DNA of 64,000 nt from Candidatus Zixiibacteriota bacterium (lineage in GTDB: Bacteria > Zixibacteria > MSB-5A5 > GN15 > FEB-12). Numbering within the stretch: position 1 is the stretch's first letter; each line of letters begins with the position of its first letter. A program made the position numbers and the translations under genes. The notes beneath the pieces are model-generated. The model saw nothing but the letters and a program-made list of their open reading frames with translations, was not told the origin of the DNA and searched no databases. Below, piece after piece: positions 34,722-44,189 of the stretch. Where the stretch lies: positions 1 to 64,000 of the forward strand of contig JAOUBJ010000016.1 in NCBI GenBank assembly GCA_029860345.1, read 5' to 3'.

Positions 34722-35168
34722 ATGGCTGTAAAACATGTTCCCGACGGTTACCACACCGTGACTCCATACCTCGTGGTCGAGGGCGCCACCAAGTGTATCG
34801 ACTTTTTGAAACAGGCGTTCAACGCACAAGAAGTAGAGGTCCATTCGACCCCCGAAGGGGTTGTCTCGCACGCCGAGATGAGAATAGGTGACTCCATAAT
34901 CATGATGGGCGAGACCAAACCGGAACACCCATCCATGCCCGCGTCGATCTACCTTTACCTCCCGGACACCGACGCAGCCTACAAAGCGGCGCTTGAGGCC
35001 GGGGCCACATCGGTGATGGAACCGGCCGACCAGTTCTATGGTGACCGCAACGCCGGGGTGAAAGATGCCTGCGGCAATCTCTGGTGGATTGGTACTCATA
35101 TCGAGGACGTCCCCCCGGACGAAATGGCCCGTCGCGCGGCTGAACACTATAAGAAACAGCAGGCGTAA
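34722..35168 (+). CDS. VOC/glyoxalase-fold protein (PhnB-like)
   Basis: 148 residues. The ATG at 34722 has AAAGGAG 8 bases before it; an ATG eleven codons upstream has no site. The glyoxalase/bleomycin-resistance fold shows as VTPYLVVEGATKCIDFLKQA, HAEMRIGDSIIMMGE, IYLYLPDTDAAYKAALEAGA and a C-terminal DRNAGVKDACGNLWWIGTH. This is the PhnB-like subgroup with a conserved D-GN-W ending. Substrate unknown; such proteins often cluster with small stress-type enzymes, as here. Confidence 0.92.
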   Translation: MAVKHVPDGYHTVTPYLVVEGATKCIDFLKQAFNAQEVEVHSTPEGVVSHAEMRIGDSIIMMGETKPEHPSMPASIYLYLPDTDAAYKAALEAGATSVMEPADQFYGDRNAGVKDACGNLWWIGTHIEDVPPDEMARRAAEHYKKQQA

Positions 35169-35400
35169 CACGCGGTGGCTGTATGCACCTGTTCTGTCAC
35201 ACTGAGCGCACAGGCTGTGTCATATGTAGGGTTTCGCAGGGTCCTGGCGCCACAACGGCAATATAGAGCTAACAACTCCAGTTTTTGGTGCGTACTCTCT
35301 GATGAGAACAGAAGCGCTGTGGTACCCCGCCCTGAGTCTTTGCGTCGGGTGGGGCCCGGTTGGAAAAGTAGAAGCAAGCTAACGAATAAACGAAGGAGTC

Positions 35401-35688
35401 ATGATGATACCGATCATTATTCGCCACAAAGTGAACGACTACACAAGTTGGAAGACGGAGTTCGATGCCTTCGCCGAAACACGCAAATCATCAGGCGAGA
35501 AATCCTACCGCATCCTCCACCCCAGCACCGACCCGAACGATTTGGTTTTGCTCTTCGAGTGGGAGAGTACCGAGAAGGCTGAGACCTTTTTGCGCTCGCC
35601 TGAACTGAAGGCAGCGATGGAACGTGCCGGCGTAGCCGAGGAACCTCAGGTTGAGTTTTTCAAACAGGTCGACTTCGGAAAGGTGTGA
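35401..35688 (+). CDS. Small dimeric alpha/beta-barrel (ABM-like) protein
   Basis: 95 residues, AGGAG directly upstream of tandem ATGs (35401, 35404; the second has the better spacing). IIIRHKVNDYTSWKTEFDAF, LLFEWESTEKAETFL and PELKAAMERAGV fit the antibiotic-biosynthesis-monooxygenase-like or cyclase-like dimeric alpha/beta-barrel fold. It lies 230 bases behind the VOC gene on the same strand. Activity unknown. Confidence 0.85.
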   Translation: MMIPIIIRHKVNDYTSWKTEFDAFAETRKSSGEKSYRILHPSTDPNDLVLLFEWESTEKAETFLRSPELKAAMERAGVAEEPQVEFFKQVDFGKV

Positions 35689-35715
35689 CCCGACCCGACA
35701 TACCAACATTTTGCA

Positions 35716-35745
35716 GGTGCTGTCAGGCGACTCGCCTGACGGCCA
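35716..35745. repeat. Dispersed repeat with 19-bp palindrome
   Basis: Contains the perfect palindrome GTCAGGCGA-C-TCGCCTGAC (35722-35740). A near-identical segment, with the palindrome degraded, is at 40728-40756. Confidence 0.65.
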
Positions 35746-35905
35746 CGGGGTCGTGGGCGACGGGTGTCGGGCGGGGTCGCCGCGACACCACACGCAATCG
35801 GAAACTTAAACGAAAAGCCCGGAAGTCCGGGTGAACGGGATCATCCTGTTGGATGGGTGTGTCTATACTTCTCGAAACGTGCCCGCATACGTCCTGGATG
35901 CTTCT

Positions 35906-38575
35906 CTACTTAAGTAACATCATCTTGTGGGTCTGAAGGTATCCGGCCGCCTTGATTTGATAGAAGTAAACGCCCGAGGAAACAGGTCGTCCCTTTGAAT
36001 CTATTCCTTCCCAACTGACCTGATGTGATCCGGCTTGCCTGACACCGTTCACGAGATCAACCACTTTCTGTCCCAGAATATTGCGAATAGTAATGACCAC
36101 GGATGCTTGATGACTAAGTGAGAACTCGATTGTAGTCGATGCGTTGAACGGGTTAGGATAATTGGAACACGTCAAAAAGTGTTCGGGTACCCTCTCGGGT
36201 TGGTCTTCAACAGAGGTCGGTCCCATAAATCGAGCCGACTGAATGATTACGCGGTGCGCGCCGAACGGATGGGGCAGCCAGGCTGAATAGGCGAAGACCA
36301 ACGCATCGTCGTCAGGCAGATAGACAACTTCGGAAAGTTCGTTAAATATCCCCTCAAAATGCACACGAGCGCTGTCTACATAGTTGAAGGTCTTATCGAA
36401 GACCAGTAGTTTTACATGCTGAAGGTGTCCTCCTTGAAGCACCACTACATAATAGTCATTCGTCTCAATCGGTTTCAGGCTGCCTCGGTCGAATCCTCCG
36501 GCGTCGATGTAGCCACCATGAGTGTAAGGTGCAAGATCGAAAAGCGGCTGGAAGCTCCCGCCCGCTTCAGTGAACGTAACAAGCTCATCAACACAACTCA
36601 GGCTAAGCACCTGCTCTTGACCGAGCACGGCGGGAAATACATCAAGCGGACACCAGTCTATCGAACCGACAGGATCGAGGCCCATCTCCTTCACCGGTTG
36701 AGCATCTTTTACAACATAGCCCTTGTAGTCGCCGTCGTAGGAATCGGGAAATCCGTGGTGGTTATAGCCGGTGACCCAAACATCAGACGCTACTATTACT
36801 GCTGAGTCGCCATAATCACAAAGGGCGGGACTTCCGCCTGAGGGATATCCATACAGCACCGAGTGGTCCTGCCAATTGGGGATACCAAGCCGATGCAACC
36901 AGTTGTATGTGCCGCTTCCATAATCATTGCCCCCAACCATTATGGGGGCATTCAGGATCGCGAAGGAGTCCTGCAACCAGATATCTGATTTATGTCGCTG
37001 GCGGTTCCAAAGAGTCCTTGGTACATCGGCGAGCTTTACGTAGGTATCCAGATCGGCCACATCACCGCTGAAAGCGGTGAACTTTTGAACAAAGTACGGA
37101 CTTGTTTCAAAATCAGGGATAACGTCCAACCAGACCAGACCGTTGAATTCTCCAAGATCATACAGCCATGGACGATATGCCACACCCTCGCCGCCCGACA
37201 CGGTGATCGCGGTGTTGGCCTGGAGGTTCATCGGATCGACGAACCTATAAGCCTGAAAACTCTCACCCAACGAATCCAGACGTTGGACGCACATAAGCAA
37301 ACCGGAAGAGTCCAAACAGATGGTGGGTGTACGATAGTTCGTTGAGGTGTAATAGATCGGTTCGACTGAAGATGCTACCAACGGGTCAGACTTGGCCAGG
37401 GTCAACCGCGAGGCGTTGCAGTAGTAGGAAAAGAAGAAGTACATCGAATTGGCGTCTGACGTCATTTGAAGATCAGGGAGATAGGGTCCATCAAGCTCAC
37501 CGGTTATCGGACCGTTGGCTGCGACTGTAGAAGTGGTCAGGTCCACCTGGATCAGGTAAGCAGAATTCTCTGCACCTGAGTTGTATCTGCCGGGAATAAG
37601 CAGGTAGGGTCCGTCAATCATCCCGCCATGGGCGGGGAAATAGGCATTATCTGTAGACATATTGGGAAGCACGAGACGTTTCAACTCAACCGTGTCAGAC
37701 CTATCTTTCAAGGAAAGCACGGTGTAATAGAGAACGATGTTGGTGTCACTTCGCACATCGAACAACTTGTAGAGTACCGAATCAGCGCCAAAAGGGATCA
37801 TACTGTCATGTCGAAATCTGACCGTGTCCAGATAGGCATACGAAGTAGTTGGAAGAATCTCAACGGTCCCCTCTCGGGACACATGTCTGGCCATGAATAC
37901 CGAGTCGACGTCGTTTCGAATGGTCAGATACAAACCGTCCGAAGCCGCCCAGTCCCACGACGACCAAACGTCCACCGGCACTACCAGTTTTTCAAAAACC
38001 GGCTCCAATGATGGTAATTGTATAAGGGTGACTATGGGCTTGATACCGTTTGACCCACCTCTATCGACAAGCCATACATCACAACCGTCGATGACCAGTT
38101 TTCCTTCGAAATCATCCGGTGAGAGTAACATAACCGGTGCAGCGTCCACTTGGTTCAATTGCTCGTCCATCCGCGTATAGAACAACGAATCCTGACGAGT
38201 CTCGAAAATGTAGAAATACGGTTGGCACCAGGCAGAGGCCACATATCTGAAGGTGTTGAAGTAGCCCAGGCTAAGTTCCAGGTCGCGATATACCCGTGGA
38301 AGGGTGTCAATAAGATCACCCTGTTTGTCTATCCGAACAAACATGGTTGTTCTGGAAACTGCCATCAGCAGCAGGTTGAAATCGGGACCCTCACAGAGAC
38401 CTACTATGTGAGTACAGATAGGCGATGTCATGTCAACGGCGGGCACCGCGTCGACGGTCGAATCCACAACCATCGGACTGGAAAACTGGATGTCCACGCC
38501 GGCCATACCGGGACCGGCCGACAGAACCAGAATCGCAACGATCCATAAGGACCAACAAACAAATCTGTTTGTCAC
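35906..38575 (-). CDS. Large secreted protein with C-terminal sorting domain
   Basis: 889 residues from a GTG with CGGAGG 9 bases upstream. The signal peptide is SLWIVAILVLSAGPGMA. The body is strand-rich with no recognised catalytic motif and resembles bacterial proteins that read as beta-propellers (repeated D-LVV, YLV-D). The last ~90 residues form the Ig-like sorting domain: YPNPFNASTTIEFSL, IRNILGQKVVDLV, SSGVYFYQIKA and the KMMLLK end, homologous to those of the genes ending at 3602 and 15846. A TATATT box with TTGGAC 16 bases upstream lies near 38620. Function unknown; delivery to the cell surface is inferred. Confidence 0.85.
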   Translation of the reverse strand: MTNRFVCWSLWIVAILVLSAGPGMAGVDIQFSSPMVVDSTVDAVPAVDMTSPICTHIVGLCEGPDFNLLLMAVSRTTMFVRIDKQGDLIDTLPRVYRDLELSLGYFNTFRYVASAWCQPYFYIFETRQDSLFYTRMDEQLNQVDAAPVMLLSPDDFEGKLVIDGCDVWLVDRGGSNGIKPIVTLIQLPSLEPVFEKLVVPVDVWSSWDWAASDGLYLTIRNDVDSVFMARHVSREGTVEILPTTSYAYLDTVRFRHDSMIPFGADSVLYKLFDVRSDTNIVLYYTVLSLKDRSDTVELKRLVLPNMSTDNAYFPAHGGMIDGPYLLIPGRYNSGAENSAYLIQVDLTTSTVAANGPITGELDGPYLPDLQMTSDANSMYFFFSYYCNASRLTLAKSDPLVASSVEPIYYTSTNYRTPTICLDSSGLLMCVQRLDSLGESFQAYRFVDPMNLQANTAITVSGGEGVAYRPWLYDLGEFNGLVWLDVIPDFETSPYFVQKFTAFSGDVADLDTYVKLADVPRTLWNRQRHKSDIWLQDSFAILNAPIMVGGNDYGSGTYNWLHRLGIPNWQDHSVLYGYPSGGSPALCDYGDSAVIVASDVWVTGYNHHGFPDSYDGDYKGYVVKDAQPVKEMGLDPVGSIDWCPLDVFPAVLGQEQVLSLSCVDELVTFTEAGGSFQPLFDLAPYTHGGYIDAGGFDRGSLKPIETNDYYVVVLQGGHLQHVKLLVFDKTFNYVDSARVHFEGIFNELSEVVYLPDDDALVFAYSAWLPHPFGAHRVIIQSARFMGPTSVEDQPERVPEHFLTCSNYPNPFNASTTIEFSLSHQASVVITIRNILGQKVVDLVNGVRQAGSHQVSWEGIDSKGRPVSSGVYFYQIKAAGYLQTHKMMLLK

Positions 38576-38767
38576 TATTGGGGACCTCCGAGTGCTTTGT
38601 TATATCCAATATAGGAGGATTTTGGATTTGTCCAACTTGAAAATGGACGACGGGAGAGACGTAAGGGTGACACGCCGGCCGGGCAGGTCTGTTTTCGGGC
38701 CTGCCCTTCTTTGCCAAATGCGCTTCGGTACCCTTATTATGTGTGAAGTGACAGGTGGATATCCCTG

Positions 38768-40297
38768 TTAGATAGTAGCCGAGGCCGTCACTTTGTCCAA
38801 CTCAAGCCGGACGGCGGCGGCGATACTCTGAATGTCGTAAGGTTTTTTCAAGTAAGCGCCGGCCCCCAGCCTTTGGGATTCTCCCACGCGCTCAGAGGCC
38901 GAGAATCCGCTTACGATAATCGCCTTTTGACCCGGTCGATCCGCCACGATCTGTCGGTAGGTATCCAGGCCGTCGAAGCCCTCCTCCATTATCATGTCGA
39001 GCACCACCAGATCAACCGGCTGACTCTTCAGGCTCGCGACCGCCTCCCTGCCGTTGCGGGCCAGGCTGACCTGATAACCGAGACCACCGAGAATGTCTTT
39101 GGCCATCTCTCGCTGGGCTTTGTCATCGTCGACCACCAAAACTGTTTCGTGACCGCCCGCACAATTTGAAGGGGACTTTGGCTCAGGTCGGGCTTCTTTG
39201 GTCACGGGGAAGTACAGTATGAACTCCGTTCCGGCATCCTCTTGGGACAAAATGTCGTAGTAGCCGTCGTGATCTTTCACCACTCCGTAGACGACCGAAA
39301 GGCCCAAGCCGCTGCCTGAGAGACCTTGCATCCTCTTGGTAGAATAGTACGGCTCGAAGATTCTGTCCAGTTCCTCGGCGGAGATACCGCAGCCGGTGTC
39401 ACGAACTTTCAAGACCAGGTACGGCCCGGGCGTGATGGCATCGTATCCCGAAATGAGACGGCCGCCTTCGTAACAACTGGTTTCAATGGTCAGAGTACCG
39501 CCATCGCTCATGGATTCGATGGCGTTCAAGACCAGCTTCATGAGAACTTTGCCCAAATGAGCCGCCGAACCCTTGATGAGCGGCGGACTCGATTCGAGCC
39601 GTTTCTCCACCGACACCCCGGGCGTATCCTCGACAATCTTTCGAAAACCGGGGGATTCCAGATAGTCTGTAATCACTTCATTGAGGTCCATCGGAACAAG
39701 TTCATAGCGGCCACGACGAGCCAACGTGAGTAGATCCTGGATCACGTCGACAGCACTCTGGGCGGATTTGGCCATAGCGTCGATCTGCCGTCTCAACGGA
39801 CTGTCCGGGGGCAGCTTTCTCAGAATCAACTCCGAGTAGCCGACCAGAGGACCCAGAATATTGTTCAGGTCATGGGCCACGCCGCCGGCTAACAAACCGA
39901 CCGATTCCAGTCTCTTGGCTTTTTGTAACTCTGCCTCCGCCCTTTTTTGAAGCGTCACATCACGGTTGACCGTCAGGATCACCCGACGACCTTTGTACGA
40001 GATTGTTGAAGCACTCACGCTCAGAATCAATTCGGAACCATCGGCGCGATACTGGATCGTTTCGAACCGTTGAAACTCGTTGCTGTTGAGCGTTTTTTGA
40101 ATACAATCCCGCCCCCGTTCGACATCTTTTGAGATGACCTCAAGCGACATGCCGACAAACTCGGAGCGATCGAAACCATACACCCGACACGCACACTCAT
40201 TCACCTCCAGCACAACCTCACCCTCCGGCTCAAAGATGACAATGGGATCATGCCCCTGTTCAAAAAGGCTCTGGTAGTGTCTTTCGTCGTCCGTCAT
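38768..40297 (-). CDS. Hybrid PAS histidine kinase with C-terminal receiver
   Basis: 509 residues with no membrane segment, so a cytoplasmic sensor. A PAS domain covers ~1-115 (YQSLFEQGHDPIVIFEPEGE, ECACRVYGF, DGSELILSVS). The H-box GGVAHDLNNILGPLVGY places the phosphoacceptor at His142. The HATPase domain (~245-365) has KLVLNAIESM, LKVRDTGCGISAEELDRIFE and GLGLSVVYG. A receiver (~385-500) has VLVVDDDKAQRE, phospho-Asp in LVVLDMIM and the switch KKPYD. The class typically relays to a separate regulator; none is adjacent. Monocistronic. Signal unknown. Confidence 0.95.
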   Translation of the reverse strand: MTDDERHYQSLFEQGHDPIVIFEPEGEVVLEVNECACRVYGFDRSEFVGMSLEVISKDVERGRDCIQKTLNSNEFQRFETIQYRADGSELILSVSASTISYKGRRVILTVNRDVTLQKRAEAELQKAKRLESVGLLAGGVAHDLNNILGPLVGYSELILRKLPPDSPLRRQIDAMAKSAQSAVDVIQDLLTLARRGRYELVPMDLNEVITDYLESPGFRKIVEDTPGVSVEKRLESSPPLIKGSAAHLGKVLMKLVLNAIESMSDGGTLTIETSCYEGGRLISGYDAITPGPYLVLKVRDTGCGISAEELDRIFEPYYSTKRMQGLSGSGLGLSVVYGVVKDHDGYYDILSQEDAGTEFILYFPVTKEARPEPKSPSNCAGGHETVLVVDDDKAQREMAKDILGGLGYQVSLARNGREAVASLKSQPVDLVVLDMIMEEGFDGLDTYRQIVADRPGQKAIIVSGFSASERVGESQRLGAGAYLKKPYDIQSIAAAVRLELDKVTASATI

Positions 40298-40881
40298 TGT
40301 CTCTCAACCATTCGGGGTGGGAGTCTTAAACATCGCCAAATCGGGCGATCTCGGGTTTATCGGTGTCAAGTACGTCCGAAACGCAGGCCTGCCACGTAGT
40401 TGTGACTTTGGCGGATTGGATACAAGTCATAAGCTGCAACTCAATATAATTCGATGAGGTGTCGGCGTTTGCATACGAACCAAGCTCGTACCGGGCGCAA
40501 TACGCCTGACTTCTACTGTACTAGATCGGACGATGGTGATGTTACTTTACCCAGGGAAAGTCCGGGCCAAAAAGCCTATTCGGAGGTGGTTTTGTCTTCC
40601 AAGGAGTGGTGGGAAGCCGCGCCACCCAAATGCATGTAGCCAGGTAGGATAGGTTTACCTTCAAACCCGCCGGGAGTGGCTTGTTGAAAAAGCCCTGGAG
40701 CTTTCAAGTGACCTGCGTTGCCGTGCTGGTGCTGTCTGGCGACTCGCCTGCCGCCAGCCCGGGTAACGCTGCCGGAGAAGTGTTCGGATCGACCATGAGG
40801 ATAGCGGGAAACTCAGGCTCACATTCATTGGTACAGAGCAAATCCAAACCGGACCCGTCGTCCAGTTCGGCGGTGGGAATC
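40298..40881. other. Intergenic region with one dispersed repeat
   Basis: About 580 bases between the hybrid kinase start and the end of the six-gene unit. The only structure seen is the repeat at 40728-40756. The plus-strand frame at 40681-41190 mostly overlaps the TPR gene antisense and is not accepted. Confidence 0.6.
40728..40756. repeat. Dispersed repeat, second copy
   Basis: GGTGCTGTC-GGCGACTCGCCTG-CG-CCA pattern shared with 35716-35745. Confidence 0.65.
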
Positions 40882-43191
40882 CTAATGCCGCCGCGCTCGA
40901 GGTCTTTTGACTGGTTTCGTAGAAACCCTGAGCCTCAGATTGCCGGACTTATCCTCAACGGCATGGCGATCCATGATACCCTGGGGGTATGCCTCCCCTC
41001 GGCTGAAGGTTCCCTGGTAAACACCTATCGGTTTGTCGACCGCTTTTGCCGATCCGCTCAATATCTGATCGGCGATGTAACGGTTGATAGCCAGATCGGC
41101 CTCCACCAAATAGTTCGGCGAGGTCCTCACCAGTTTGTCGACATCATCCACCAACCTGGAGAAGGACGGATTGTTGACAACGTCGGCTAAAGCCGCCTCG
41201 ACTTGCACCAGGTCCTGATCGGTAGTGAAGGCGATGCAGGTGTAACGCATCTCTTCGGGTGAGACCGGGGCTTCGAAAATTACGGACTCCCGATCCGGCA
41301 GGGTGTGGGCTTCGCGGTCTTTCACGTCGTTGACGATTGAGGGCACACTGGTACGAATGACATCGTTGACGACTCCGGCAACGATTTCGACTCGAGCCGC
41401 CCGATCTTCGACGGTTGTCAGTTTGTTCAGACCGGCCATTAAATTGTAGTCGCCGGACACGATGTTTATCAAGGCAACTTTCTTGGCCCGGTCGCCGGCA
41501 CCGAAAAATATGCTGCTGCCGTTATCCTCGACCGAAAGTTCGTCGATCTGCAACTGGAAGCGATCCCTTTGGCGATCCATGTTGGTTTCCCAGGGACGCC
41601 TTTGTTTAAGACGGCGATACCGCTTCTTTACGGACTGATCACCGGAGTTGGCGACATTGGAGACGTCGATGGTACGGAAGACCTCATTGGCAGCCCGACG
41701 ATCCCCAATGTCCAGATAGTTTTCCGACCACTCGGTGCGCAGGTCCATAGCCTGTTTCGGCTTGTCGTTTCGGTCGTAGGTATCGGCCAGACTGATCACT
41801 ACCCGATCATCCACCCGGATACGGTTGCCCTCGGCAACCTGGCTGTTGTATCGCTGGGCAGCTTTCAGGGCATGGCTCAACTGAAACTCGGATGTGGCGT
41901 AACCGCTTCCCTTTAGCCCGGTCTTCTCGGTCAAGGTATACATCATACCCAGGGTCCGGTGATATCGATAGATTTCCGGAAGATCGCCCCGGCGATAGGA
42001 TTCACCTTTTGCTTCGTACAGCCGGCTCGCTTCAGATTCTGCCAACCAGCGTAGCTCGTCGGTATTGCCCGTCTGAAAGTAGACATCGGAAAGGGAGATT
42101 AACACATCGCGATCCAGCTGGTTACCGGTGGCATGGGCCAGTTCCAAATACTGTTGTGCCGCCTCGTACTTCTGCTGTCTGAGTTGGGTTTCGCCAAGCC
42201 AGGCAGCCAGTTGATCAAACTGCTGTTGAAGCTCCTCGTCCAACCCGCTTACTCTGCGCGTGATTCCTTCGACGAGAGTTGTATCGACATCAGCGGAGTT
42301 GCCTATCCTGAGCATATCCTGCAGCACCGACACCGCCGGGGCCAGCACCGAATCGGAGGCCAACCGGGCAAGCAGTTCTTGTGAAGTCTTGTCAAGCTCC
42401 AACGAGGCTTGAAGAGCTCCCTGCGAAAGCGAGGCGACTACAATGCCGAATAGTCGTTTTTTGATGGAAGCGGACCAAGTGGTGTCGGCAAGCTGTTTCA
42501 GTGACAGATCCAAGGCGCTAAGGGCATTGCCGTTGTTGAGCATGTCCTCAAGAAACCGGATAATTGCTTCTTTGTCCTGAACCTGTAACAGTGAAACCAG
42601 TTGTTCGCGTCGTTCCTGTTGATGGGGTTGCTGGGCTACGGCCATGGCCATGTATGTCAACCCCGCGGTTGAATCGCCCACTTGAAAATACGATTTGGCC
42701 AGACTCTCGCTGTAGAAGGGTTGTCCCGCCGGGGCCGACTCTACTGCTTGTTTCAGATAGCGGAAGGCGAGGTCCTGATTGCCCAACTCTTGATAGACTT
42801 TGCCGAGATTGTGCAACGCCGCCGAGTAATCGGGCAGCAGCGAAGTTGCGCCGTAGTAAGCATCCATGGCCAGCAGTAGATACTGTCGGTGAAGAGAGTC
42901 GGCTTGGGTTGAGTCGGCCAGTTGTTGGTAAGCCAGTCCTGTGAGATGATGGAACCGGGCCTGCCAGGTGGGCTCATTCGATGACTGGGACCGCTCCTTG
43001 GCGGTGGCCAATAGTTCCAAAGCACTCCACTCATCACCGCTGGTTAACATGGCAATGACGGAGGTCTGCATTTCATCGAACTCACCGGCTGAGGCCGGGG
43101 AAGGCAGAAACAGACAGAGACCGATGACGGCCATAATAAGTCCGGCCAGAGTTCTGGTTCGGCAGTCTGCTGATTGGTCAGTAAGCATCAT
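40882..43191 (-). CDS. Exported TPR protein, last gene of the six-gene unit
   Basis: The start is taken at tandem ATGs near 43191, where CGGAG precedes them; a longer frame from 43230 has no ribosome site. The signal peptide is LAGLIMAVIGLCLFLPSPASA. Residues ~15-450 are helical TPR-like repeats (YSAALHNLGKVYQELGNQDL, AFRYLKQAVESAP). The C-terminal third is a separate strand/helix domain (IFFGAGDRAKKVALINIVSG, MRYTCIAFTTDQDLVQVEAA, IGVYQGTFSRGEAYPQGI) that I do not recognise. The basic tail is KPVKRPRARRH. It overlaps or abuts the end of the upstream gene. Probably a scaffold exported to periplasm or surface. Confidence 0.82.
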   Translation of the reverse strand: MMLTDQSADCRTRTLAGLIMAVIGLCLFLPSPASAGEFDEMQTSVIAMLTSGDEWSALELLATAKERSQSSNEPTWQARFHHLTGLAYQQLADSTQADSLHRQYLLLAMDAYYGATSLLPDYSAALHNLGKVYQELGNQDLAFRYLKQAVESAPAGQPFYSESLAKSYFQVGDSTAGLTYMAMAVAQQPHQQERREQLVSLLQVQDKEAIIRFLEDMLNNGNALSALDLSLKQLADTTWSASIKKRLFGIVVASLSQGALQASLELDKTSQELLARLASDSVLAPAVSVLQDMLRIGNSADVDTTLVEGITRRVSGLDEELQQQFDQLAAWLGETQLRQQKYEAAQQYLELAHATGNQLDRDVLISLSDVYFQTGNTDELRWLAESEASRLYEAKGESYRRGDLPEIYRYHRTLGMMYTLTEKTGLKGSGYATSEFQLSHALKAAQRYNSQVAEGNRIRVDDRVVISLADTYDRNDKPKQAMDLRTEWSENYLDIGDRRAANEVFRTIDVSNVANSGDQSVKKRYRRLKQRRPWETNMDRQRDRFQLQIDELSVEDNGSSIFFGAGDRAKKVALINIVSGDYNLMAGLNKLTTVEDRAARVEIVAGVVNDVIRTSVPSIVNDVKDREAHTLPDRESVIFEAPVSPEEMRYTCIAFTTDQDLVQVEAALADVVNNPSFSRLVDDVDKLVRTSPNYLVEADLAINRYIADQILSGSAKAVDKPIGVYQGTFSRGEAYPQGIMDRHAVEDKSGNLRLRVSTKPVKRPRARRH

Positions 43192-43210
43192 AGCTCCGTC
43201 GCCTACACCG

Positions 43211-44188
43211 TTATGGGCCGGGTCGGCCATTAATCATGGGCGGATTCGTGTTCTGGACATAGTGTTCTATATAAACCTGGAGGTCCCTGCATGCGGACGG
43301 CTTGAACACCGAGACCAGTTCCTCCACCCACGCCTCGCCACAATCATTCACACGAAGGTTACCGTGGAATAAGTAGCAAACCTCACACACTATGTGCTTG
43401 TTTTCACCGTCCGGGTACACGGAGCGAAGGTGCATCTTACCCGGTGGCGACTGCGTGAACACGCCCGATGATGCAAACTCGACATTGAATTTCGATCCGG
43501 CCTCCAGCCGCATGTCATCCCAGGGTAACAACAAAACGATCAGATTCAGTGAGCTATCGACGTTCAATTGTTGACCCAGGGCCACTTTGGAGAGGAACTC
43601 TCCTATTAAGTTCTGTCGGAACGACTCTCGGTTCAGCATGCCGTGCAGGTATGCGATGACAGTATCTCCGAACGCCTCGGGATCGTTGCTCGGGGGCGTG
43701 TCGAACTTGCCGTACAATAATTCCAGCTCTTTGGTGGGCACCGGCTTCTTGGCGCCGTTGACGAAGGCATAGAACTCCATTGTGATCTCTTCACCAACGT
43801 CGTATGACTGGCCCACCACTTTCACCAGCAGTTGAAAATCCAACGGCGTGGAGTCAACCTGCACGGAGTCGACCTGCACGGAGTCGGCCTGCACGGAATC
43901 ACTCTGCACTGAGTCGGCCTGCGTGGAATCGGCTGGCGTACTTTCGGTCGACCAGTTGACAAAGCTGAACCGGGTGCTGCACTCGGCGTGGAACTGCTCC
44001 AGGATCCGAATGCGCACGGCGGCGGAATCGTGCCAGTGATCGTAGAACGTCACTGATTCGATCACAACTTGCAAGCCAATCTCGGGTAGAGTTTCCTGCG
44101 CCCGGCCAACAGTCGGAAGACCTGCGATCAGTATGCTTACAAGAACCACCGCGGCCAATAGGACACCGGAGTATCGTTTTGGAGTCAT
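43211..44188 (-). CDS. Exported protein with DSVQ pentapeptide repeats
   Basis: About 325 residues. The ATG at 44188 is chosen because GGAGAG sits 4-9 bases before it and it lies one base after the stop of the upstream gene. The signal peptide is SGVLLAAVVLVSILIAGLPT, cleavage near GRAQE. Residues ~85-115 are a run of pentapeptides (ADSVQ, SDSVQ, VDSVQ) encoded by a 15-base tandem repeat at 43847-43935. The rest is a compact domain with two late Cys pairs (HIVCEVCYLFHGNL, NDCGEAW, PSACRDLQ). No family recognised. It is tightly packed between two genes of the same unit, so it probably works with them. Confidence 0.82.
   Translation of the reverse strand: MTPKRYSGVLLAAVVLVSILIAGLPTVGRAQETLPEIGLQVVIESVTFYDHWHDSAAVRIRILEQFHAECSTRFSFVNWSTESTPADSTQADSVQSDSVQADSVQVDSVQVDSTPLDFQLLVKVVGQSYDVGEEITMEFYAFVNGAKKPVPTKELELLYGKFDTPPSNDPEAFGDTVIAYLHGMLNRESFRQNLIGEFLSKVALGQQLNVDSSLNLIVLLLPWDDMRLEAGSKFNVEFASSGVFTQSPPGKMHLRSVYPDGENKHIVCEVCYLFHGNLRVNDCGEAWVEELVSVFKPSACRDLQVYIEHYVQNTNPPMINGRPGP
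43847..43935 (-). repeat. In-frame 15-bp tandem repeat (about six units)
   Basis: Units of the type ctgcacggagtcgac, each encoding D-S-V-Q-(A/V/S) on the minus strand. Copy-number change would add or remove five residues without a frameshift. Confidence 0.85.
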
Positions 44189-44189
44189 C

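Noticed and set aside
40681-41190. Plus-strand gene over the end of the TPR gene
   Set aside because: It lies antisense to a strong coding frame and contains a dispersed repeat.
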